Shown one piece after another: positions 55,568 through 64,000 of a stretch of 64,000 nt of DNA. The position numbers and the translations under genes were made by a program. The first letter of the stretch is position 1. Each line of letters opens with the position of its first letter. The stretch is from Sebaldella termitidis ATCC 33386 (GTDB lineage: Bacteria; Fusobacteriota; Fusobacteriia; Fusobacteriales; Leptotrichiaceae): the NCBI RefSeq assembly GCF_000024405.1, contig NC_013517.1:2232001-2296000 (forward strand). Reading direction: 5' to 3'. The notes beneath the pieces are model-generated. The model did no database searches, was not told where the DNA came from, and saw nothing but the letters and a program-made list of their open reading frames with translations.

Positions 55568-55597
55568 TTGACAAATGAATAATTAATTTGTTAATAT
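55568..55597 (+). promoter_or_regulatory. Promoter upstream of the mini-ORF and hpt operon
   Basis: TTGACA (55568-55573), 18-bp spacer, TAATAT (55592-55597). Transcription would begin near 55604, before the 32-codon frame. Confidence 0.7.
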
Positions 55598-55631
55598 ATA
55601 TTGTAAACTATTAATAAGAATGGTGAGAAGA

Positions 55632-55730
55632 ATGGCTGAAAAATCAAAGATGTATAAAAGTATATTTTTTGATAATGTCTCAAAACCTGAGATAGTTTTA
55701 AGGTATAAACAAATAAATAACTTCATATAA
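55632..55730 (+). CDS. 32-codon small ORF before hpt
   Basis: A short frame (MAEKSKMYKSIFFDNVSKPE..., 32 residues) with GGTGAGAAGA upstream of its ATG. It lies about 30 bp downstream of a promoter and ends at the 5' arm of a terminator. The complete promoter-RBS-ORF-terminator arrangement makes it either a real small protein or a regulatory leader for the hpt-purA-purB operon. The residues show no obvious run of a single amino acid that would identify a sensing role. No family recognised. Confidence 0.5.
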   Translation: MAEKSKMYKSIFFDNVSKPEIVLRYKQINNFI

Positions 55731-55764
55731 CTCTAGAGCTATAAGTGCATACTAGAGTTTTTTT
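55729..55764 (+). terminator. Terminator between the 32-codon ORF and hpt
   Basis: AACTCTAG (55729-55736) pairs with CTAGAGTT (55752-55759), followed by T7. Its 5' arm begins inside the small ORF stop codon. hpt starts 40 bp later, so the operon is either attenuated here or transcribed from an unseen promoter. Confidence 0.85.
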
Positions 55765-55803
55765 ATGAAATAAATTTTGAAAAAATAAAAAAGGAGTATG
55801 GTA

Positions 55804-57616
<1,813 letters not shown>

Positions 57617-57652
57617 TTTTTGAAAATTTAATATATACTGAAAGGAAGTAAT

Positions 57653-59092
57653 ATGAAAAAAGATGTGTATGATAATCCGCTTATAGAAAGATACAGCAGT
57701 AAAGAGATGCTTTATAATTTTTCACCTGAAAAGAAATTCGGAACATGGAGAAAATTATGGGTAATTCTGGCTGAATGTGAAAAAGAAATGGGACTTGATA
57801 TAATAAGTGATGCACAGATACAGGAGCTGAAAAAATTTGAGAATGATATAAATTTTGAAACAGCAAAAGAATACGAAAAAAAATTGAGACATGATGTAAT
57901 GTCGCATGTCCATGCATATGGTGAACAGGCAGTAAATGCAAGGGGGATAATTCATTTAGGAGCTACAAGTGCTTTCGTAGGGGATAATACAGATCTGATT
58001 CAGATAAGAGACGGACTGGAAATTATAAAAGAAAAAATGGTAAATTTGATAAAAAGTCTGAAAGATTTTGCACATAATAATAAAGATATTCCAACGCTGG
58101 GATTCACTCATTTTCAGGCAGCACAGCTTACTACTGTAGGGAAAAGGGCAACGTTATGGCTGCAGTCTCTGCTTCTGGATTTCGAAGAACTGGAATTTCG
58201 TATTGAAAATTTAAGATTCAGAGGAGTAAAAGGAACAACTGGAACACAGGCAAGCTTCAAAGAGTTATTTAACGGTGATTTTGAAGCAGTAAGAGAACTG
58301 GATAAAATGGTTACAAAAAAAGCAGGATTTAATAAATTACAGGGTGTAACCGGTCAGACTTATGACAGAAAAATTGACAGCCATACTTTGGAGCTTCTTT
58401 CAAATATCGCACAGTCGGCACATAAATTTACTAATGATATGAGATTGCTGCAGCATTTGAAAGAGCTGGAAGAGCCTTTTGAAAAAAATCAAATAGGGTC
58501 GTCAGCTATGGCGTATAAAAGAAACCCGATGAGAAGTGAAAGAATTTCATCACTTGCTAAGTTTGTCATGTCATTGTCAATGAACGGAGCTTTGGTATAT
58601 TCGACACAATGGTTCGAAAGAACACTTGATGATTCGGCAGATAAGCGTCTGTCTATTCCGCAGGCATTTCTTGCAGTGGATGCCATTCTTATAATATGGC
58701 TGAATATACTGGATGGAATAGTAGTTTATCCTAAGGTAATAGAAGCTAATATTATGAAAGAGCTTCCGTTTATGGCATCTGAAAATATAATTATGGAAGC
58801 TGTGAAAAACGGTCAGGACAGACAGGAAGTACATGAGATTATCAGGGAATTATCAATGGAAACTACTAAAAGGGTAAAACTGGAAGGACTTTCGAATGAC
58901 CTTATAGAAAGAATTAAAAAAGACGGAAGAATCAAAGTAAATCCGGAAAAGCTGGATAGTATACTGGAACCGGGGAAATTTACAGGATTTGCGGCTGAAC
59001 AGACAGAAGTATTCATAAATGAAGAAGTGGAACCTATATTAGTAAGATATAATCATTTGATAAAAAAGATTGATTCTGATCTGAAAGTATAA
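57653..59092 (+). CDS. purB: Adenylosuccinate lyase
   Basis: 479 residues, fumarase/aspartase superfamily. It acts twice: SAICAR to AICAR in de novo synthesis (missing from the purL-purD operon) and adenylosuccinate to AMP. The signature SSAMAYKRNPMRSERIS lies near residue 283. DVMSHVHAYGEQA and HLGATSAFVGDNTDL carry the His/Ser region, and TLGFTHFQAAQLTTVGKR is a substrate block. The start has GAAAGGAAGTAAT. It completes the set of purine genes from PRPP to AMP except purK. Confidence 0.97.
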   Translation: MKKDVYDNPLIERYSSKEMLYNFSPEKKFGTWRKLWVILAECEKEMGLDIISDAQIQELKKFENDINFETAKEYEKKLRHDVMSHVHAYGEQAVNARGIIHLGATSAFVGDNTDLIQIRDGLEIIKEKMVNLIKSLKDFAHNNKDIPTLGFTHFQAAQLTTVGKRATLWLQSLLLDFEELEFRIENLRFRGVKGTTGTQASFKELFNGDFEAVRELDKMVTKKAGFNKLQGVTGQTYDRKIDSHTLELLSNIAQSAHKFTNDMRLLQHLKELEEPFEKNQIGSSAMAYKRNPMRSERISSLAKFVMSLSMNGALVYSTQWFERTLDDSADKRLSIPQAFLAVDAILIIWLNILDGIVVYPKVIEANIMKELPFMASENIIMEAVKNGQDRQEVHEIIRELSMETTKRVKLEGLSNDLIERIKKDGRIKVNPEKLDSILEPGKFTGFAAEQTEVFINEEVEPILVRYNHLIKKIDSDLKV

Positions 59093-59102
59093 AAAAATAA
59101 TG

Positions 59103-59137
59103 CAGCTGAAAGTTTGAAAATATTGGACTTTCAGCTG
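59103..59137 (+). other. Perfect 11-bp hairpin after purB
   Basis: CAGCTGAAAGT (59103-59113) pairs with ACTTTCAGCTG (59127-59137). A T tract is absent on the plus strand, but an A run precedes it, so as an intrinsic terminator it would favour the minus strand. It may stabilise the purB mRNA end. Confidence 0.55.
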
Positions 59138-59158
59138 TCAAAATAACTAGGAGGGAAT

Positions 59159-59749
59159 ATGTATAAGCTGAGGACACTTTTTATATTAATCTTCGCATTA
59201 ACAATATCAATTTTAACCTTTTCAAAATCCAAACCGGAAACTTCATCAGATAATTTTTATGAACTGAAGAAAATCAATCAGATAGTAATAAAATTAATAA
59301 AAAAACGAGATATAAGCGCTTTATCTAAATATGCACATCCTAAAAAAGGGATTATGTTTTCACCTTATTCTGATTTGAAAAATAATGATAATCAGATAAT
59401 TGAAAAAAAAGAACTGGTAAAAATTTATGAGAAAAATGAAGAACTGGTATGGGGAGAGTATGACGGAACAGGAGTCCGTATTCTTCTTACATTTGATAAT
59501 TATTTTGACCGATTTATATATGATGAAGATTTTATAGAGTATGAGCCGAATTATGACAGTATAATGGGAACCGGCAATAGTATTGAAAATATGAATAGTG
59601 TTTTTCCTTATGCAAGATCTGTGGAGTATTATACTCCGGGCACAGAAGAGTATGCATATATGGACTGGAAGAGTCTGAGACTTTTATATGAGATATACAG
59701 AGGGAAATACTATCTTGTAGCAGTAGTTCATAATGAATGGACAATATAA
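59159..59749 (+). CDS. Secreted protein of unknown function
   Basis: 196 residues. The signal peptide is MYKLRTLFILIFALTISILTFS. The mature part starts with a helical segment (NFYELKKINQIVIKLIKKRDISALSKYAHPKKGIMFSPYSDL region). It continues with WGEYDGTGVRILLTFDNYFDRFIYDEDF and ends WKSLRLLYEIYRGKYYLVAVVHNEWTI. The H-P-K-x-G-x-x-FSPY and WGxYDGxG elements resemble a conserved family of exported proteins seen in several Bacillota and fusobacteria, for which I know no activity. The start has CTAGGAGGGAAT. It is monocistronic or follows purB. Confidence 0.75.
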   Translation: MYKLRTLFILIFALTISILTFSKSKPETSSDNFYELKKINQIVIKLIKKRDISALSKYAHPKKGIMFSPYSDLKNNDNQIIEKKELVKIYEKNEELVWGEYDGTGVRILLTFDNYFDRFIYDEDFIEYEPNYDSIMGTGNSIENMNSVFPYARSVEYYTPGTEEYAYMDWKSLRLLYEIYRGKYYLVAVVHNEWTI

Positions 59750-59771
59750 CATTATCAGGCACTTTTTTAAT

Positions 59772-59800
59772 TTGACAATTATTTTAAAATAAGTTATAAT
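59772..59800 (+). promoter_or_regulatory. Consensus promoter of the VOC-family gene
   Basis: TTGACA (59772-59777), 17-bp spacer, TATAAT (59795-59800): a full consensus match, 30 bp before the start codon. Confidence 0.85.
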
Positions 59801-59829
59801 TGCTTATACAAATATAAGAGGTATTAATT

Positions 59830-60663
59830 ATGATGAAAATAGATAATGTAATATTGAAGGTTAAGGATATAGATAAAATGACTGCTTTTTATGAGAAAGT
59901 TTTAGGAATGAAAGTAAGAAAGCGGGATAGTGAGAGAACAGAACTCGGGACAGATAAAGATACTCTGCTTATCCTAAAAACAAATGAAAAATTAAAATAC
60001 AGAAAACCAGAAACAGCAAATTTATATCATATAGCATATTTACTTCCGGAACGGACTGATCTTGCAGTCTTTCTAAGACATATTATGGATATAGGCTTTG
60101 ACGGGTTAGGAGCTGCTGATCATCTGGTAAGTGAAGCTATTTATCTAAATGACCCTGAAAATAACGGGATAGAGATATATACAGACAGAAATAAGGAAGG
60201 ATGGAGTTATACTAATAATGGTGATGTAGTAATGGATACTCTTTCATTGAATGCTGACGAGCTTTATTATCTCAGCAGTAATTCAAATTTCAGAATGCCG
60301 GACGGCTCAAGAGTAGGGCATGTTCATATGCAGGGAGTAAATATTCCGGAAATAAGAAAATTTTATGAGGATATATTGCTTTTAAATAAGACAGCTGTTA
60401 TGCCAAATGCAGTTTTTATGTCATATGACGGTTATCACCATCATTTTGCATTTAACCACTGGGATTCCAGAATTTCAAAACCAGGGGATAATACAAGTAC
60501 AGGACTTGAAGCTATTGAATATGAAATAGATAAAGAGAGATACGAGCATATAAAAAATAATGCGGAAAAAAATTTGAAGTATCCTGATTTAGAAATAATG
60601 GACGGATATTTTATGATTAATGATTTGAATAATGTAAAGCTTATAATTAATAATAAGAATTAA
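59830..60663 (+). CDS. VOC-superfamily protein (CatE / catechol 2,3-dioxygenase-like)
   Basis: 277 residues with two vicinal-oxygen-chelate modules (about 1-120 and 160-265). Candidate metal ligands are in NLYHIAYLLPE (His), GIEIYTDRNKEGW (Glu), VGHVHMQGVNI (His) and LEAIEYEIDKE (Glu). FYEKVLGMKVRKR and FYEDILLLNKTAVMP are the repeated VOC helices. It resembles Bacillus CatE-type ring-cleavage dioxygenases. In an anaerobe an oxygen-dependent role is doubtful; a glyoxalase-like or other metal-dependent role is possible. Monocistronic, with a consensus promoter and a terminator. Confidence 0.83.
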   Translation: MMKIDNVILKVKDIDKMTAFYEKVLGMKVRKRDSERTELGTDKDTLLILKTNEKLKYRKPETANLYHIAYLLPERTDLAVFLRHIMDIGFDGLGAADHLVSEAIYLNDPENNGIEIYTDRNKEGWSYTNNGDVVMDTLSLNADELYYLSSNSNFRMPDGSRVGHVHMQGVNIPEIRKFYEDILLLNKTAVMPNAVFMSYDGYHHHFAFNHWDSRISKPGDNTSTGLEAIEYEIDKERYEHIKNNAEKNLKYPDLEIMDGYFMINDLNNVKLIINNKN

Positions 60664-60670
60664 ATATGAA

Positions 60671-60709
60671 AAAAGCCGGTTTTTGGAAATATTGATACCC
60701 GGCTTTTTA
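60671..60709 (+). terminator. Terminator after the VOC gene
   Basis: AAAAGCCGG (60671-60679) pairs with CCGGCTTTT (60699-60707) and a T tract. Confidence 0.88.
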
Positions 60710-60715
60710 ATTTAC

Positions 60716-61151
60716 TGTAATACATCATAAAAAATACTTAGAAACCGAGAAATTTTAAGTATGCTTTTTTCTTGACAAGTTTGAAATATTACTGTTATCA
60801 TGTAATTGTGAGATAATTATCAGGTAAGGAACAGCAGGGATTGGATCTAAGAAAAATGTATTATAAAATGATTTAGCAGACTATGTATAAACATAGCAAA
60901 TGATAATATTATTTTCTTATTACCACTTGACAAACTGCCTTTTTAACCTTATAATCTTATATATCATTTATATATATACTTGACTGTGATAATTATAAAA
61001 AATGTATATAGTTAAATATTTTATATTTATGTTTGGAAAAATATAATAAAGCTTATATTTAGACTGTTTTGATGTTTATATAGAGTGAATAATTTTAAGT
61101 TTATATTTATATAAATATTAATAAAATAAATTTTTGGAGGATAAAATAAGA
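60716..61151 (+). promoter_or_regulatory. 436-bp control region before aconitase
   Basis: No gene recognised. The region is very AT-rich. The best promoter is TTGACA (60927-60932), 17 bp, TATAAT (60950-60955), leaving an approximately 190-nt leader before aconitase. A weaker TTGACA near 60773 (followed by TTATCA) and a TTGACT near 60980 could also serve. I saw no clear riboswitch fold or terminator in the leader. Confidence 0.6.
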
Positions 61152-63086
61152 ATGGGACTAAGTTTAACTTACAAAATACTAGGTCAAAATTTGTTAAAAG
61201 GTGAATTGAGACCGGGAGAAGAAATCTGTGTGAAGGTCCATCAGACTCTGACTCAGGATTCTACAGGAACTATGGCCTATCTGCAGCTGAATGCTATGAA
61301 TGCAGATAAGGTAAAGACAGAAGTATCAGTAGCATATATTGATCATAATATGCTTCAGGCAAGTTTTGAGAATGCCGATGATCATGAGTTTATAAAAACT
61401 TCGGCAGCCAAACACGGAATAATCTTTTCCAAACCCGGCAACGGAATATGTCACAGACTGCATCTGGAAAAATTCGGAAAACCCGGAAAAATATTAATAG
61501 GCTCAGACAGTCATACTCCTACAGGTGGGGGACTGGGCATGATAGCCATGGGAGCTGGAGGGCTTGATGTAGCTATTGGTATGGCAAGAGGTTTATACTA
61601 TTTGAAAGCTCCAAAAGTTTATAATGTGGAATTAAGAGGAAAACTGCAGCCTTGGGTTTCTGCCAAGGATATAATACTTCATGTATTAAGAGAGCTTACT
61701 GTAAAAGGCGGAGTAGGCTATGTAATAGAGTATACAGGCGAGGGTGTAAAATATCTGTCTGTAGATGACAGAGCAACTATCACAAATATGGGTGCAGAGC
61801 TGGGAGCAACTACATCGATATTTGAAAGCAATGAAGAAACATTGGATTTCTTAAAGAAGCAGGGACGTGAGGAGGATTACATACCTCTTTCAGCAGATCC
61901 GGACGCAGAATATGATGAAAAATTAGTGGTAAATCTTGATGAGCTTGTACCGCTTGCAGCATTTCCACATAGCCCGGACAATGTTCATGAAATACCGGAA
62001 AGTGAAAAAATAAAAGTTGATCAGATAGCAATAGGCTCTTGTACGAATTCATCATATTCAGATTTTATGAAACTTGCAAAAATACTGGAGGGAAAAAAGG
62101 TACATCCTGATGTGAGTCTTGTTTTATCTCCGGGATCAAGCAATATAATGAATATGATATCTGAAAACGGAGCATTAGCTACTTTGATAGCTGCCGGAGC
62201 AAGAGTGCTGGAGGCATCATGCGGTCCGTGTATAGGTATGGGGCAGGCACCAAAATCCGAAGGAATCTCGTTAAGAACTTTTAACAGAAACTTTAAAGGA
62301 AGATGCGGAACTATGAATGCCGAGGTTTATCTTGTAAGTACGGAAACAGCAGCAGTGTCATCGATAACTGGGTATTTTACTGATCCAAGAACTTTTGGTG
62401 CTGACATTAAGGTGGAGTTCCCTGAAAAATATGCATTATATGACAATTACTATATATATCCGCCCGAATCAGACGAAGACAGAAGAAAGACAGAGATAAT
62501 AATGGGGCCGAATATAAAGCCGTTTCCGATAAATAAACCTCTTGAGGATGAATTTATCAGAAAAGTAATATTAAAAACAAAGGATAACATAACAACAGAT
62601 GATATTTGTCCTTCTAATGCAAAGCTTCTGCCTTTTAGATCAAATATACCAAAATTATCTGAGTATTGCTTTAATACAATAATACCTGATTTTAAAGAGA
62701 GAGCAGAAAATAATGACGGCGGTATTGTAGTAGGCGGAGATAACTATGGTCAGGGCTCGAGCAGGGAACATGCAGCTTTACTTCCGCTGTATTTAGGAAT
62801 AAAAGCAGTAATTGCTAAATCTTTCGCCAGAATACATAAGGCTAATCTTGTAAATGCAGGAATTATACCTTTAGAATTTATTAATGCCGAGGACTATGAT
62901 AAGATTGACGAATATGATGAACTGGAATTCAAGGATACAAAATCATCTTTGGAAACTGGAGTATTTAAAATACTGAACAAAACAAAAAATATAGAATTTG
63001 AAGCCGGATTTACAGGTTCCGAAAGAGAAAAGAAAATATTGGAATATGGCGGATATCTGAACTTTGCCACAAGTTCTGAATTTTAA
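61152..63086 (+). CDS. Aconitate hydratase, short form
   Basis: 644 residues. It isomerises citrate to isocitrate with a [4Fe-4S] cluster. The cluster cysteines are in IAIGSCTNSSYSD and EASCGPCIGMG. Active-site blocks are SDSHTPTGGGLGMIAMG, FNRNFKGRCGT and the swivel-domain NYGQGSSREHAALLPLYLG. The length is that of the short aconitase/homoaconitase group rather than the roughly 890-residue AcnA. The frame is open to the TTG at 61134, but that codon overlaps the binding site TTGGAGG; ATG 61152 (MGLSLTYKILGQ) is chosen. The next gene starts 22 bp after the stop. Confidence 0.92.
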   Translation: MGLSLTYKILGQNLLKGELRPGEEICVKVHQTLTQDSTGTMAYLQLNAMNADKVKTEVSVAYIDHNMLQASFENADDHEFIKTSAAKHGIIFSKPGNGICHRLHLEKFGKPGKILIGSDSHTPTGGGLGMIAMGAGGLDVAIGMARGLYYLKAPKVYNVELRGKLQPWVSAKDIILHVLRELTVKGGVGYVIEYTGEGVKYLSVDDRATITNMGAELGATTSIFESNEETLDFLKKQGREEDYIPLSADPDAEYDEKLVVNLDELVPLAAFPHSPDNVHEIPESEKIKVDQIAIGSCTNSSYSDFMKLAKILEGKKVHPDVSLVLSPGSSNIMNMISENGALATLIAAGARVLEASCGPCIGMGQAPKSEGISLRTFNRNFKGRCGTMNAEVYLVSTETAAVSSITGYFTDPRTFGADIKVEFPEKYALYDNYYIYPPESDEDRRKTEIIMGPNIKPFPINKPLEDEFIRKVILKTKDNITTDDICPSNAKLLPFRSNIPKLSEYCFNTIIPDFKERAENNDGGIVVGGDNYGQGSSREHAALLPLYLGIKAVIAKSFARIHKANLVNAGIIPLEFINAEDYDKIDEYDELEFKDTKSSLETGVFKILNKTKNIEFEAGFTGSEREKKILEYGGYLNFATSSEF

Positions 63087-63108
63087 TACATACAAAAAAG
63101 GAGGAATT

Positions 63109-64000
63109 ATGAGAAAAGTAACTCTCATTCCGGGAGATGGAATCGGTCCGGAAATATCAAAAAGTGTAACGGATATATTTGAAGCAGCCGGTGTAGAAGT
63201 AGAATTTGAAATAGAAAACGCCGGAGAAAAAGTCTATAATGAAACAGGGGAGCTTATACCCGAATCATTATATAAAAGTATAGAAAAAAATAAAGTTGCT
63301 TTGAAAGGGCCGATAACAACACCGATAGGTAAAGGATTCAGAAGTATAAACGTATATCTTAGAAAAAAATATGATTTATATTCTAATATAAGACCGATAA
63401 AAACTCTTCCGGGAATCAAAACAAGATATGAAAATATTGATCTGGTTATATTCAGGGAAAATACCGAGGGACTTTATATTGGCGAGGAAAAATTTGAAAA
63501 CGAAGAACAGACATCAGCAATAGCAATAAAGAGAATTACAAAAAAAGGAAGCTTCAGAATAATAAAAGCAGCTTTTGAATATGCAAAAGCCAATAATCTT
63601 AATAAAGTAACCGTGGTTCATAAAGCGAATATACTTAAAATAACTGACGGATTGTTTCTGGATACGGCAAGAGAAATAGCAAAAGATTATCCGGGAATAA
63701 CTGTTGAGGAAGTAATAATAGACAATATGTGCATGCAGCTGGTTATGAACCCTGAAAAATATCAGGTAATAGTAACTATGAATCTGTACGGCGATATTCT
63801 TTCAGATCTTTGTGCCGGTCTTGTAGGCGGTCTAGGGCTGGCTCCGGGCGCAAATATCGGGGAAGATATTGCTGTTTTTGAAGCAGTACACGGATCAGCA
63901 CCTGATATAGCCGGTCAGAATAAGGCTAATCCTCTGGCACTTTTATTTACATCTATAGATATGCTGAAATATCTTAAAGAAAATGAAAAAGCTGAGCAAA
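63109..64000 (+). CDS. NAD-type isocitrate dehydrogenase, 3'-truncated by window edge
   Basis: 297 codons are visible and the gene runs off the right edge. AAAAAAGGAGGAATT precedes the ATG. Motifs of the isocitrate/isopropylmalate dehydrogenase family: [84 protein letters not shown] and [20 protein letters not shown]. The SxNVxLRKxxDLYxNxRP block matches NAD-dependent isocitrate dehydrogenase rather than isopropylmalate dehydrogenase. Together with aconitase it makes 2-oxoglutarate, probably for glutamate synthesis. The last ~35-40 residues should lie beyond the window. Confidence 0.9.
   Translation, partial: MRKVTLIPGDGIGPEISKSVTDIFEAAGVEVEFEIENAGEKVYNETGELIPESLYKSIEKNKVALKGPITTPIGKGFRSINVYLRKKYDLYSNIRPIKTLPGIKTRYENIDLVIFRENTEGLYIGEEKFENEEQTSAIAIKRITKKGSFRIIKAAFEYAKANNLNKVTVVHKANILKITDGLFLDTAREIAKDYPGITVEEVIIDNMCMQLVMNPEKYQVIVTMNLYGDILSDLCAGLVGGLGLAPGANIGEDIAVFEAVHGSAPDIAGQNKANPLALLFTSIDMLKYLKENEKAEQ

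Noticed and set aside
61134-61151. TTG at 61134 as the aconitase start
   Set aside because: The codon is part of the TTGGAGG ribosome binding site; the ATG at 61152 is the reasonable start.

Overview
The window looks like chromosome from a fusobacterium, most likely Leptotrichiaceae and possibly Sebaldella; the assignment rests on gene content and style, not on a database match. DNA is AT-rich, most genes are preceded by AGGAGG-like ribosome binding sites, and promoters read TTGACA-17-TATAAT. Purine genes are organised as in Gram-positives, under a guanine-type riboswitch. Yet the cell clearly has an outer membrane: a 2,305-residue autotransporter, an MlaA homologue, two signal-peptide beta-barrels and several lipoproteins.

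Layout. 1-12.6 kb: the 3' part of formate-tetrahydrofolate ligase, a guanine-type riboswitch, then purL-E-C-F-M-N-H-D, which make IMP from PRPP. 12.7-15.2 kb: small envelope proteins and a DEDDh exonuclease. 15.2-22.8 kb: a promoter, a 13-codon leader peptide with a terminator, and a tightly packed run made of a polar amino-acid ABC transporter, an M23 peptidase, a bactofilin and metN-metI-metQ, followed by a MITE-like element and a second metQ. 22.9-26.9 kb: tandem L,D-transpeptidases and a lipoprotein. 27-30.5 kb: smc. 30.7-40.1 kb: an alpha/beta hydrolase next to mlaA, then the giant autotransporter.

40.2-50.1 kb: an amino-sugar and peptidoglycan-sugar region. It holds nagA and nagB on the minus strand, an RpiR/MurR-type regulator, a GlcNAc-type PTS EIICB, an outer-membrane porin, a cellobiose-family EIIC, a MupG-like 6-phospho-N-acetylmuramidase and a TPR-DUF218 protein. 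50.2-54.3 kb: a split chromate-type transporter and glgC-glgA. 54.5-55.8 kb: an undescribed 53-aa gene, a LexA/S24-like regulator and a 32-codon mini transcription unit. 55.8-59.1 kb: hpt-purA-purB, completing IMP salvage and AMP synthesis. 59.2-64 kb: a secreted protein, a VOC dioxygenase-like enzyme, aconitase and the 5' part of an NAD-type isocitrate dehydrogenase.

Functional logic. The fhs product supplies 10-formyl-THF for PurN and PurH, and hpt/purA/purB link the de novo and salvage routes. The aminosugar genes form a plausible route from outer-membrane entry through PTS uptake to fructose-6-phosphate. Predicted RNA control occurs at three or more points: the guanine riboswitch, the leader-peptide attenuator, and possibly the mini-ORF plus terminator before hpt. 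I saw no tRNA, rRNA, CRISPR array, transposase gene or prophage.
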